Both the position numbers and the translations under genes were made by a program. Under the pieces are notes generated by a model. The model saw nothing but the letters and a program-made list of their open reading frames with translations. It had not been told where the DNA came from and did no database searches. This document shows positions 51,769-60,535 of a stretch of DNA of 64,000 bases, in pieces (position 1 is the stretch's first letter; each line of letters opens with the position of its first letter). This DNA is from Paenibacillus apiarius (GTDB lineage Bacteria > Bacillota > Bacilli > Paenibacillales > Paenibacillaceae), in NCBI RefSeq assembly GCF_017052585.1, contig NZ_JAFFHZ010000001.1, forward strand, positions 2,770,501-2,834,500. Direction: 5' to 3'.

Positions 51769-53026
51769 TGTACGGACCGTAATTGGATTTACGCTGCGCA
51801 CGAAGATGATGACGAAAGCGTTTCTCGTCACGACGATTATTTTGGCGCTCATCATTAGCTTAGGCGTGAATTTGCCTTATATCATTTCATTGTTTTCAAG
51901 CAACGAGCCGACTGCCATCGGATTGATGCAGGGCAAGGATGCTAAAATCGAGCAGTCGTTGGCGCAATATTTCGAGAAGCAAGAGAAGAGCGACCTCAAA
52001 ATCGTCCCTTATGCCAACGCTTCCGCAGCAGAGTTGAACAAGCAGGTGGAAGACGGAAAAATAGAAGGCTATCTGACATTGGAAGAAGAGCAGGCCGGAG
52101 CGTTTCCGAAGGTTGTATATCACGGGGAAGATGAACTCGGAATGGAGAAGCAGTCGACGCTGACGAATGCGTTGACGCTGATTAAGACAGAGTGGCTCGT
52201 GAAGGATTCGCTTACGCCGGAGCAGATTGCCGAGCTTAGCAAGCCGGTGTCGCTAGACTCGAAGACGATCGCGAAGCCGGGAGAAGAAGCGGAAGAGAAT
52301 CCGGCGCATAAAGGTATCTCGATCATCGTCGTCATGGTGCTCATCGTCCTGTTGTTCATGACCAATACGATGACTGGCAACATGATTGCTTCCGAGGTGA
52401 CGCAGGAGAAGAGCTCGCGCATTATGGAAATTCTGATTACGAGCGTGTCGCCGCTTGCGCAAATGTTCGGCAAAATCATCGGCATGTTCGTGCTGGGTCT
52501 GCTGCAGATCGGGGTCTTTCTTGGGGTCGTCCTGCTGAACTTGATGTTGCCGCATAATGCCGCACCGCTCAAGGATTTGAACTTCGATATGTCCATGATT
52601 GACTGGTCGGTAGTAGGCGGCGGATTGCTGCTCTATGTGTTGGGATACTTCCTCTACGCGACGTTGTTCGCCGCGGTCGGCTCGATCGTGAGCCGGACGG
52701 AAGACTTGGCGCAGGCGATCATGCCAATTACGATGCTGACGATGGCTGCCTTCTATATCGCGATCTTCAGCGTGTCTACACCGAATTCAATGCTGGTGAA
52801 GGTCACCTCTTATATTCCGTTCTTCACGCCGACGTCGATGCTGCTGCGGATTGGAGTCGGCAACTCGGCATGGTGGGAATTCTGGATCGGCGTCCTGATT
52901 ATGATTGTATCGGTCGTCTTCTTCGGCTGGCTGTCGGCGAAGATCTACCGCACTGGCGTGCTTATGTACGGCAAGCGCCCTTCGTGGAAAGAAATTCGCA
53001 AGGCGATGAAGGCGTATAAGATATAA
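51761..53026 (+). CDS. ABC transporter permease (NatB-like)
   Basis: This is a 421-residue ABC-2 type permease: one N-terminal membrane helix, an extracytoplasmic domain of about 150 residues and five or six C-terminal helices, with the conserved EVTQEKSSRIMEILITSVSP loop. It pairs with the NatA-like ATPase to export Na+, a drug or a peptide; substrate is not predictable. ATG 51761 is used since GGGGGTGAG precedes it; the start lies inside the end of the previous gene. Its terminator is 94 bases downstream. Confidence 0.92.
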   Translation: MHNVRTVIGFTLRTKMMTKAFLVTTIILALIISLGVNLPYIISLFSSNEPTAIGLMQGKDAKIEQSLAQYFEKQEKSDLKIVPYANASAAELNKQVEDGKIEGYLTLEEEQAGAFPKVVYHGEDELGMEKQSTLTNALTLIKTEWLVKDSLTPEQIAELSKPVSLDSKTIAKPGEEAEENPAHKGISIIVVMVLIVLLFMTNTMTGNMIASEVTQEKSSRIMEILITSVSPLAQMFGKIIGMFVLGLLQIGVFLGVVLLNLMLPHNAAPLKDLNFDMSMIDWSVVGGGLLLYVLGYFLYATLFAAVGSIVSRTEDLAQAIMPITMLTMAAFYIAIFSVSTPNSMLVKVTSYIPFFTPTSMLLRIGVGNSAWWEFWIGVLIMIVSVVFFGWLSAKIYRTGVLMYGKRPSWKEIRKAMKAYKI

Positions 53027-53060
53027 AAGAGTGTAGAAAGCTTGTGAGTAGCGGTTATAG

Positions 53061-53111
53061 TTGAGACAAATGTAATGAATAGTTGAGACTTTTTCAGTAT
53101 ATGTTTGAGAC
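53061..53111. repeat. Three TTGAGAC direct repeats with exact 22-bp spacing
   Basis: TTGAGAC occurs at 53061-53067, 53083-53089 and 53105-53111, all in the same orientation. Boxes at two helical turns could be transposase binding sites at an insertion-sequence end, as in IS21-like elements, or an array of regulator sites. No transposase is nearby. Confidence 0.55.
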
Positions 53112-53120
53112 AAAAATGGG

Positions 53121-53170
53121 CCCTTGATTCGTCAGAAATAGTGATGGATCAAGGGTTTTCCTTTTTTGTT
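53121..53170 (+). terminator. Rho-independent terminator after the ABC permease gene
   Basis: CCCTTGAT (53121-53128) pairs with ATCAAGGG (53148-53155), followed by TTTTCCTTTTTT. Confidence 0.85.
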
Positions 53171-53231
53171 AAGTGGCTTTGTCCAACAAAAAAACTCCAG
53201 TTATAAATGAGGTGAATCGTTTTTTGCTACT

Positions 53232-53640
53232 TTATGAATGCTTATTTTTATAAATAACCGCATAAAAAAGTGCAGCTGCAAATGTAAGTGTTGCGGCTAC
53301 AACCATCAAAGAAACCTTACCCGATGTTTGAATCCCCATAGAATACCCATGATGATTGCCGACTTAAGAAGAGTGTGCTTCTTTTGAAGTTCGGTCAAAA
53401 AGAACGCTCTCCATCCCAATTCTTTACCTAAAGGGCCGCTAATGAGATTTCGTATAAATAAAATGACGAGCGTTGCAGGTGATAAAATGAGTAACTCCGA
53501 AAAAGGCTGGTTGATTGTAGATACCGATCATCAAAAGACTCCCGATTAACACGAAGGCTTGAATCCCAACAGCGGTTAAAACGGTTGATATTTTTATTCT
53601 TTCGCTAAACTGATTCTTAATAAAGCTGAAAAATGTTTAA
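53232..53640 (-). pseudogene. Decayed CPBP (CAAX protease / Abi) membrane protease gene
   Basis: On the minus strand, broken frames read FSFIKNQFSERIKISTVLTA, then (after a shift at a T-run near 53507) SGPLGKELGWRAFFLTELQK and KSAIIMGILWGFKH, the region of the glutamate and histidine motifs of CPBP intramembrane proteases. A further break joins VSLMVVAATLTFAAALF at the C terminus, ending at TAA (53232). An in-frame stop also precedes the first fragment. CPBP proteins serve in prenyl-protein processing or bacteriocin immunity; this copy cannot make a functional enzyme. Confidence 0.65.
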
Positions 53641-53744
53641 AAACCATGCGCCATGGAACATTTTTCTTGTTGCGGGAAGGAAACACCGGTCTGCTCGTAG
53701 AAGTGCTCTAGCAGGTCGAAATCAAACCAAGGAGCGAGTCACAT

Positions 53745-54722
53745 ATGAAAATAGCGGTTGTTGGCTGCGGAGGCATGGGGCGCGTGCATGCGCTTGAGTT
53801 TGCGAAAATGCCGAACGTCGAGCTGGTCGGCGTATGCGATATCGTGCCCGAGTTGGCGGAGTCGTTGGCGCGGCAGACGGGAACGTCCGCGTTCGCCTCG
53901 TTCGATGCAATGATGTCGTCCGTGAAAGCGGACATTGTTAGTGTGGCGGTGCCGAGTTATTTGCATAAAGAGCTTGTCATTCAAGCTGCTGCAGCGGGAA
54001 AGCATGTCATTTGCGAGAAGCCGATTGCGCTGAATGTGGAGGATGCCGAGGAGATGGTCCGCGTATGCGAAGCCAACGGAGTGCAGTTGTTCGTGGGACA
54101 TGTGGTGCGCTTCTTCCCGGAATATGCGCAAATAAAGCATCAAATAGATGCCGGGCAGATAGGCAAAGTCGGTGTCGCGAACGCGAAACGGGTGGGCGCT
54201 CACCCTGGCAACGTCAAAGCCTGGTACAAGGATACGGACAAGAGCGGCGGCGTTATCGTTGACCTGATGGTGCATGACATCGACTTCATGCGTTGGACGC
54301 TTGGCGAGGTCAAGTCGGTATACGCCATGAACAAATACGATGACGACATGGATTATGCGTTAGTGACGCTCGTCTTTGAGAGCGGCGCCGTTGCCAATAT
54401 GGAAGGATTCTGGGGATACCCCGGATCGTTTCACTATGCGGCGGAATTCGCCGGTACCGCAGGACTGGTACAGAGCGACAGCCTGAAGGCGCAATCGCTG
54501 CAAATTCGCAAGAGCGGTGCGGAGGCGGACGGAGGCAATTTCGTTGAAATTCCGCAAAGTCCGGGATACCGCAATCCGTACACAGTGGAGCTGGAGCACT
54601 TTATCGGATGCATTCGCGATGGCATTGAGCCGATTGTAACGGCCTGGGATGCTTGCAGGGCGCTCAACATTGCCGCAGCTGCTCAGGAATCGATCCGGAC
54701 CGGCAAGGCGGTTCTGTTGTAA
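53745..54722 (+). CDS. Gfo/Idh/MocA family NAD(P)-dependent oxidoreductase
   Basis: This 325-residue enzyme has a Rossmann start (VGCGGMGRVHALEF), the catalytic ICEKPIA motif (about 90) and a C-terminal dimerisation domain with DLMVHDIDFMRW (catalytic Asp/His region). The family oxidises sugars, inositols or amino sugars. ATG 53745 has AAGGAGCG. It is followed by a second family member after 32 bases, so both probably act in one sugar or inositol pathway of unknown substrate. Confidence 0.93.
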   Translation: MKIAVVGCGGMGRVHALEFAKMPNVELVGVCDIVPELAESLARQTGTSAFASFDAMMSSVKADIVSVAVPSYLHKELVIQAAAAGKHVICEKPIALNVEDAEEMVRVCEANGVQLFVGHVVRFFPEYAQIKHQIDAGQIGKVGVANAKRVGAHPGNVKAWYKDTDKSGGVIVDLMVHDIDFMRWTLGEVKSVYAMNKYDDDMDYALVTLVFESGAVANMEGFWGYPGSFHYAAEFAGTAGLVQSDSLKAQSLQIRKSGAEADGGNFVEIPQSPGYRNPYTVELEHFIGCIRDGIEPIVTAWDACRALNIAAAAQESIRTGKAVLL

Positions 54723-54754
54723 GCAACCGCAATTCAATGGGGAGGGCTCGTGAC

Positions 54755-55741
54755 ATGAATGGATTGAAGGTAGGGATGATTAGCTTCGCGCACGGTCATG
54801 CGTACAGCTATTTTCACAGTTTGAGACAAATACCTGAGGTGCAAATCGTCGGAATTGCGGATGAGGTGCGCAGCCGCGTTGACGGCATCGTCGGCGAATT
54901 CGGGGTGCCGCACTTTGGTGATTATCGCGAACTGCTGGCGCAGGACGTGGATGCCGTCGTCATCTGTTCGGAGAATGCGCATCATGCGCAAATGACGATC
55001 GATGCGGCCAACGCCAAGAAGCATGTGCTATGCGAGAAGCCGCTCGGGACGACGCTGGAGGAGATGGAGCGCATGATTGCCGCCTGCAAGGACAACGGCG
55101 TGCAGCTGATGACAGCGTTCCCATGCCGCTACTTGGCAGCAGTTGTCCGCGCCAAGGAAGCGATAGACCGGGGCGACATCGGGGATATCGTCGCCATCAA
55201 AGGCACGAACCATGGCGGCAATCCAGGCTCTTGGTTCGTTGACAAGCAGCTTTCCGGCGGCGGGGCCGTCATGGACCATACGGTTCATGTCATGGATTTG
55301 ATGAATTGGCTGCTCCAGTCCAAGGCAACTGAGGTGTACGCGTACGCCTCTACATTGTTCCAGGACGACCTTAGAGTGGATGATGCCGGCATGGTTCACA
55401 TCAAATTCGAAAACGGCGTCTTTGCAGCACTCGATACGAGCTGGTCGCGCCCGAAATCGTTCCCGACCTGGGGCGATGTAACGATGGAGATCGTCGGCAC
55501 GAAAGGGGTTATTTCCGTCGACGGCTTCGCGCAGCACAACGATCTGTACAGCGATGAAGCGGGTAAAGGCCAGTGGACATATTGGGGCGACGACATGGAC
55601 GCATATATGGTGAGGGACTTCGTCCGTGCGCTGCTGCAGGGCGAGCCGGTGCCGGTCACGGGCGAGGATGGCTTGCGTTCGACGCAGGTGGCGCTTGCGG
55701 CGTACGAATCCGTGAAGCTCGGCCAGCCGGTCGCGTTATAG
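54755..55741 (+). CDS. Gfo/Idh/MocA family oxidoreductase, second copy
   Basis: This 328-residue enzyme shares the fold and the CEKPLGTT motif with its neighbour, with GGGAVMDHTVHVMDLMNWL in the C-terminal domain. The N-terminal cofactor loop is unusual (MISFAHGHAYSYFHSLRQIP, no GxGxxG), so cofactor binding may differ. ATG 54755 is used because GGGAGGG precedes it; the frame reaches back into the previous gene without support. The two proteins differ too much to be a recent duplication. Confidence 0.92.
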   Translation: MNGLKVGMISFAHGHAYSYFHSLRQIPEVQIVGIADEVRSRVDGIVGEFGVPHFGDYRELLAQDVDAVVICSENAHHAQMTIDAANAKKHVLCEKPLGTTLEEMERMIAACKDNGVQLMTAFPCRYLAAVVRAKEAIDRGDIGDIVAIKGTNHGGNPGSWFVDKQLSGGGAVMDHTVHVMDLMNWLLQSKATEVYAYASTLFQDDLRVDDAGMVHIKFENGVFAALDTSWSRPKSFPTWGDVTMEIVGTKGVISVDGFAQHNDLYSDEAGKGQWTYWGDDMDAYMVRDFVRALLQGEPVPVTGEDGLRSTQVALAAYESVKLGQPVAL

Positions 55742-55785
55742 TACAGAGATCTTACGGGTTAGAGCATTATAAAAGCTTTATTTAG

Positions 55786-55816
55786 GGGGCATGCCGCTGC
55801 GGGTATGCTCTTTTTT
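55786..55816 (+). terminator. Rho-independent terminator
   Basis: GCATGCC pairs with GGGTATGC (one G-U pair) around a short loop, followed by TTTTTT. It ends the oxidoreductase pair. Confidence 0.75.
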
Positions 55817-56059
55817 GCTGAAAAACGCAAATCTGTCCGATTTGACTGGAGATTTTCCAATGAATGCTCTGCCGCTCGTGACGTATCACTCCGTTAGAGG
55901 TTATGAACGTCAAGTAACATCCCGCCAGCTACCGTACTCATCTTCATCGCCTTTTACTCATTCTCCCACACGCTCAGAAACAGCTTTTTGCTTAGAAGTC
56001 TAATTAACTTAGTAAACCAACCTGGAGGGCAGCCTAGATGCAATATTAGAATCGCAGCA

Positions 56060-56150
56060 AAACCCAGAGCACAAACTAAGATAGAGGCTTAGACACAGAC
56101 TGAGGTAGAAACGGAGGTACAAACTGAGATACAGATTTAGAAAATAGAAA
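56060..56150. repeat. Degenerate purine-rich tandem repeat
   Basis: Imperfect units such as ACAAACTAAGATAGAGG, ACAGACTGAGGTAGAAA and ACAAACTGAGATACAGA follow one another at irregular spacing of about 18-26 bases. One frame gives a run of Thr, Glu and Val with stops. The rest of 55817-56485 has no credible gene. Confidence 0.45.
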
Positions 56151-56257
56151 CTAGATGTGAATCTAGAAACATAACCCTTCTGGAGATGGAGTTAGAGTCG
56201 GCAAGTGGTACAGAGCTGTTTCGGAATATGCTGTTGTCACAAAAAGGCGGCCATTTC

Positions 56258-56277
56258 TGACTCAATGGGAGAGTGAA
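56258..56277. repeat. Degenerate copy of the GGGAGAGTGA dispersed repeat
   Basis: TGACTCAATGGGAGAGTGAA matches TGACTGAATGGGAGAGTGAG of the 1836-1890 hairpin at 18 of 20 bases. It lies in the gap before the second germination operon. Confidence 0.5.
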
Positions 56278-56485
56278 CCTAAGGGCTTGAACGAGACTAT
56301 AAGCGCTCAGGGCACAGAAGCGGTAACGAATGAGGGGGCTTCCCTCGGCAAATGACTTGCATAAGCTGTACGCTTGCACATACACGGTTGGCGTTATCAT
56401 GGCCAAGAATGAATAACAGGACCGACGCTATGCCAATGCATAGGCTATGTGACTACAACGCATATTACTGAACAGGTGATCATGA

Positions 56486-58129
56486 ATGTGGAATATGTTT
56501 GTTTCCTATCTTCCGAGCTGGAGCGTTCTCTTGCAGGCTGTGATTGCGGTGTCCATTCCATACGGCCTTTCAAGGATAATTTCCAAGGCCGAACAACCCA
56601 TCGATGAAAAGACTGGACAAGAAGCCGGGGATCAAACTCCGCAGCCTGACTTCACGGGGAAGCTGGATGCCGATTTGGATCGGGTGCGAACCGAATTCGG
56701 ACATCAATCGGATTTGAATTGTCGAACGTTCTGTCTGGGCAATACCAACCAGCAGGCAGCGATTTTATTTGTGAACGGCATTTCCGACAGGGATTTGATT
56801 GATAAGCATATATTAAAATCGCTCATGGGCGACCTCGCGTTGGCCGGGCATGACCATGCCCCGGATTCGCCTGCTCCGTCTTACACGGCACAATATATTA
56901 AAAACAACATATTGTCCGTCGGCATACTGAAAGAAGTCGATTGCTTGGCCGATTTATCGACCGAATTGCTGCGGGGGCATACCGCGCTGCTTCTTGACAA
57001 CAGCCCGGAGGTCATTATTCTCGGCACGAGGAAGGAGATTACGCGCAGCGCTAAGGAACCCCCTTCGGAAGCGCTGGTTAGGGGACCGCGTCTCGGCTTC
57101 AACGAGAGCATTTGCGACAATACGACGCTGTTACGGCAGCATGGTGAAAATACTAAATTGACTATAACCCAACTCCGTGTCGGGCATCGCGTGACGAAGG
57201 AACTCGTTATTGCATACGTCGAGGATATTGCCGATTCGAACTTGGTCCAAGAGGTTCGCGAGAGAATTGAACGGATTAACCTTGATGACATCCAAGATAC
57301 TGGATACATAGAACAGTTGATTGAGGACGATTTCCTGTCTCCGTTTCCGCAGGTGCAGAGCACGGAACGGCTGGACCGCGTTCTGGCAGCATTAGTGGAA
57401 GGAAGAATTGCCATTTTATTGGACGGGACTCCCTTCGTCCTCATTGTGCCGACGACCTTCAACATGCTGCTGCAATCGCCCGAGGACTATTATGAACGGT
57501 GGATTCCGGGGACGTTGGTTCGCCTGCTGCGTTATTTTGCCGCATTCGTGTCCACATTCGGCCCGTCGCTATACATATCGTTCATATCGTTCCATCAGGG
57601 ACTGATACCGACTAAGCTGGCGCTCTCGATTGCGGATACCCGGGTGGGAGTGCCATTTCCGTCTCTGATTGAAGTGCTCATTATGGAAGTGGCGTTGGAA
57701 ATCTTGCGGGAAGCGGGACTTAGACTGCCGAAGCCCATCGGTCAGACGATTGGGATCGTTGGCGGACTGGTTATCGGGGAATCCGCGGTTCAAGCCGGGA
57801 TCGTCAGTCCTATCATGGTTATTGTAGTGGCGGTTACCGCCATATCCTCGTTCGCGATTCCCCAGTACAATGCAGGCATTTCGTTAAGGGTTCTTCGTTT
57901 CATCGCCATGATTTTCGCAGCCGTATTCGGACTGTACGGGGTAGTGCTGTTCTTCTTGATGCTGTGCAGTCATCTGGTCAAGCTGAAGAGCTTCGGGGTG
58001 CCTTACATTAGTCCGGCAGCTCCATATCGTCCTCAGGATTGGAAGGATTACCTCGTGCGAGCGCCGTTCAAGCTGATGAAGCAACGTCCGAAGATGATGA
58101 ATACGAAAAGTCCGGTACGCAAGAAGTAA
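56486..58129 (+). CDS. Spore germination receptor subunit A (GerA family), second locus
   Basis: This is a 547-residue GerA-type A subunit with the family motifs LVRGPRLGFNESICDNTTLL, LSPFPQVQSTERLD, EGRIAILLDGTPFVLI and SPEDYYERWIPGT and a C-terminal membrane block. Unlike the first locus, it starts with an extra hydrophobic segment (SWSVLLQAVIAVSIPYGLS) before the soluble domain. The ATG has AGGTGATC nearby. It heads an A-B-C operon, so the cell has at least two receptors of this kind. Confidence 0.93.
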   Translation: MWNMFVSYLPSWSVLLQAVIAVSIPYGLSRIISKAEQPIDEKTGQEAGDQTPQPDFTGKLDADLDRVRTEFGHQSDLNCRTFCLGNTNQQAAILFVNGISDRDLIDKHILKSLMGDLALAGHDHAPDSPAPSYTAQYIKNNILSVGILKEVDCLADLSTELLRGHTALLLDNSPEVIILGTRKEITRSAKEPPSEALVRGPRLGFNESICDNTTLLRQHGENTKLTITQLRVGHRVTKELVIAYVEDIADSNLVQEVRERIERINLDDIQDTGYIEQLIEDDFLSPFPQVQSTERLDRVLAALVEGRIAILLDGTPFVLIVPTTFNMLLQSPEDYYERWIPGTLVRLLRYFAAFVSTFGPSLYISFISFHQGLIPTKLALSIADTRVGVPFPSLIEVLIMEVALEILREAGLRLPKPIGQTIGIVGGLVIGESAVQAGIVSPIMVIVVAVTAISSFAIPQYNAGISLRVLRFIAMIFAAVFGLYGVVLFFLMLCSHLVKLKSFGVPYISPAAPYRPQDWKDYLVRAPFKLMKQRPKMMNTKSPVRKK

Positions 58130-58147
58130 AAGGGGAGCGATGGAATT

Positions 58148-59239
58148 GTGAGAATGGCTGCAAAAGAGAGCTTAACGACTTATCAAGCCGCTGTATTAGT
58201 GAGTAACTTCATCCTTGGGGTCGGAATTCTAACGCTGCCCAGAACCGCTACCGAAAAGGTGAAAACGCCAGATATATGGCTTTCCGTTATTATCGGAGGA
58301 TTAATTGCCATGCTTGCCGGCGTCATTATCGTCAAGCTGAGTCAGCAGTTCCCGGAAAAGAACTTTTATGAGTACACCGAACATATTGTCGGCAAATGGC
58401 TTGGCTGTATACTCAATCTGGTCGTAATCGGGTACTTCGTCGCGACCTCGAGCCATATGGTGCGGGCATTGGCGGAAGTGACGACTCTGTTTTTGCTGGA
58501 AGGGACGCCTCACTGGGCCATTATTATGGCGTTCATGTGGGTAGGGCTCTATCTTGTTATAGGTGGATTGCCCGCCATTGCCCGTCTGTTTGAAATCATT
58601 TTTCCCATTACCGTCATCATTTTTTTTATGATCGCGGTTATGAGCTTGAAAATATTTGATGTCAACAATTTGCGCCCCGTATTGGGGCTCGGCATTGAGC
58701 CCGCACTGAAAGGGGTAAAGACAACGGCGCTTTCTTTCACCGGATTTGAAATCATGCTCGTTGTGCATGCCTATATGCAGCGTCCAAAGATGGCGGCCAA
58801 AGTGGTGCTGATTGGGATTGCGGTTCCGCTTCTCTTCTACGTAACGACGGTGATCATGGTCATCGGGGCGTTGACGGTAGATGGGGTGGTCAGCCGCACT
58901 TGGCCGACGATTACGCTCATCCAAAGCTTTGAATTTCCCGGGGTATTCTTCGAACGATACGAATCACTATTGCTCGTTATATGGGTGATGCAGATTTTTA
59001 CGACTTACGTCATCACTCATTATGCGGCTGCCATGGGGCTGGCGCAAGTCATGAAAAAAGACATTCGCCCGTTTTTGTATATTCTGCTGCCTGTTATTTA
59101 TATCGTGGCAATGCTCCCTAAAAATATTAACGATTTGTTTCATTACAGCGACTTCATTGGCAATGTGGCATTCGTCATGTTCGGGGTGCTGCCCATTGTC
59201 CTGCTCGGAATTGCTAAAGTAAGAGGTGGTAAGACGTGA
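58148..59239 (+). CDS. Spore germination receptor subunit B (GerB family), second locus
   Basis: This is a 363-residue permease-like subunit with ten hydrophobic segments. SLTTYQAAVLVSNFILGVGI at the start and LPRTATEKVKTPDIWLSVII are family features. GTG 58148 and ATG 58154 are both possible after GGGGAGC. The gene is clearly different in sequence from the two B subunits of the first locus, so specificity probably differs. It overlaps the C gene by four bases. Confidence 0.92.
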   Translation: MRMAAKESLTTYQAAVLVSNFILGVGILTLPRTATEKVKTPDIWLSVIIGGLIAMLAGVIIVKLSQQFPEKNFYEYTEHIVGKWLGCILNLVVIGYFVATSSHMVRALAEVTTLFLLEGTPHWAIIMAFMWVGLYLVIGGLPAIARLFEIIFPITVIIFFMIAVMSLKIFDVNNLRPVLGLGIEPALKGVKTTALSFTGFEIMLVVHAYMQRPKMAAKVVLIGIAVPLLFYVTTVIMVIGALTVDGVVSRTWPTITLIQSFEFPGVFFERYESLLLVIWVMQIFTTYVITHYAAAMGLAQVMKKDIRPFLYILLPVIYIVAMLPKNINDLFHYSDFIGNVAFVMFGVLPIVLLGIAKVRGGKT

Positions 59240-60447
59240 ATCGGAAATGGTATAGAGTGAAGACTCCATTGATATGGGGTGTCATTGCAATGTTAATTCT
59301 GTTGACAGGCTGCTGGAGCCGCAGGGAAATCGAAGATTTGGGCATGACCATAGGCGCGGCTGTGGACATCGGCGAAGAGACAAAGGTAGAGCAAGAGCTG
59401 GAGCAAAAAGGCGGTGATTACAGCAAAAAAAATGTCCTGACCCTTACCTACCAAGTGGTCGAACCCGGGCAGAGCAGCGGTACGGGCAAAGGGGGAACGA
59501 AAAACAAGAAAGGCTACCGCAACATCACGGTAACGGGAGACTCCCTGTATGAGTCGACGCGGGAGATCTCGCTGATACGGGCGCGGCCCATCTTCGGCCG
59601 GCATTATAAGGTTATTGTAATAAGCGACCAGATCGCGCGGACGATCAGCTTGCATCGGCTCCTTGACTTTTTCATGCGGGAGCAGGAGTTCCGGCCGAGC
59701 TGTCTTGTGTTAATCAGTAAAGGCGAGGCCAGCAAGACGCTTGAGCAGAAGGATAAGACCGAGTTTCCCTCGATGCGGCTGCTTGGAATTACAGACAACC
59801 AGTATCGGAGCAGCCGGTTGCTGCCGCAGATGACATTGACGAAGGTTCTGCCGGAAATCAATGCGAAATCCAGCTTCCTGCTGCAAAACGTCATTACCGC
59901 CGAAGGAGATGTAAAGGTTGCCGGAGCAGCCGTGATATACGGCAAGACGGGCAAGCTGATCGGGTTTCTCGATGAGGAGGATCTTGAGTCAATCAATTGG
60001 ATAAAAGGAACGGCGGAGGGCGGTGTTGTCAAAGCATATGACTCGCGGACCGGAAAGGTGATCGTCTACGAAATCACGTCGTTAAAGAGCAAGATTCGCC
60101 CCCATGTAAATGGGAGCCGCATTTCCTTTGATGTGCAGATTGAATCGGATGGCCGTATCGGGGAAGAATGGACGAGCGGGAATGACTTCGACAACCGCAT
60201 CATCAGGCAGGTGGAGGCGGATACCGTCAAGATGGTGAAGCAGCGGATAGACGAGATGCTGCACAAAGTGCAGAAGGAGTATCGCGCAGATGTCATCGGG
60301 CTGGGCGAACAAGTGAGAATTCATTATCCGCGGACGTGGGAAAAAATAAAAGGGGAGTGGGACGACATCTTCGCTGATGCATCGATTCGCTATAATGTGA
60401 ACGTGACAGTGAAAGAATTCGGCACAACGAGTATCAAAATACAATAA
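59236..60447 (+). CDS. Spore germination receptor subunit C (Ger(x)C lipoprotein), second locus
   Basis: This is the 403-residue lipoprotein subunit, with lipobox LTGC followed by WSRREIEDLGM, the characteristic Ger(x)C start. A charged Lys/Glu/Gly-rich segment lies near residues 50-90. It starts at GTG 59236, overlapping the B gene, with AAGAGGTGG as ribosome site. There is no D subunit gene in this operon, in contrast to the first locus. Confidence 0.93.
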   Translation: MNRKWYRVKTPLIWGVIAMLILLTGCWSRREIEDLGMTIGAAVDIGEETKVEQELEQKGGDYSKKNVLTLTYQVVEPGQSSGTGKGGTKNKKGYRNITVTGDSLYESTREISLIRARPIFGRHYKVIVISDQIARTISLHRLLDFFMREQEFRPSCLVLISKGEASKTLEQKDKTEFPSMRLLGITDNQYRSSRLLPQMTLTKVLPEINAKSSFLLQNVITAEGDVKVAGAAVIYGKTGKLIGFLDEEDLESINWIKGTAEGGVVKAYDSRTGKVIVYEITSLKSKIRPHVNGSRISFDVQIESDGRIGEEWTSGNDFDNRIIRQVEADTVKMVKQRIDEMLHKVQKEYRADVIGLGEQVRIHYPRTWEKIKGEWDDIFADASIRYNVNVTVKEFGTTSIKIQ

Positions 60448-60476
60448 CGAACAGGCAGGAAGCGCGCTCAAAATAA

Positions 60477-60512
60477 AGGACGTAAGGAATATATCCCTAC
60501 GTCCTCTTCTTT
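60477..60512. terminator. Bidirectional terminator between gerC-like and chemoreceptor genes
   Basis: AGGACGTAAGGA pairs with TCCCTACGTCCT (one mismatch) around ATATA, with T-rich flanks on the plus strand. The two genes converge here. Confidence 0.8.
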
Positions 60513-60535
60513 AAGCTGCTCGTCTGCCAGAGGCA

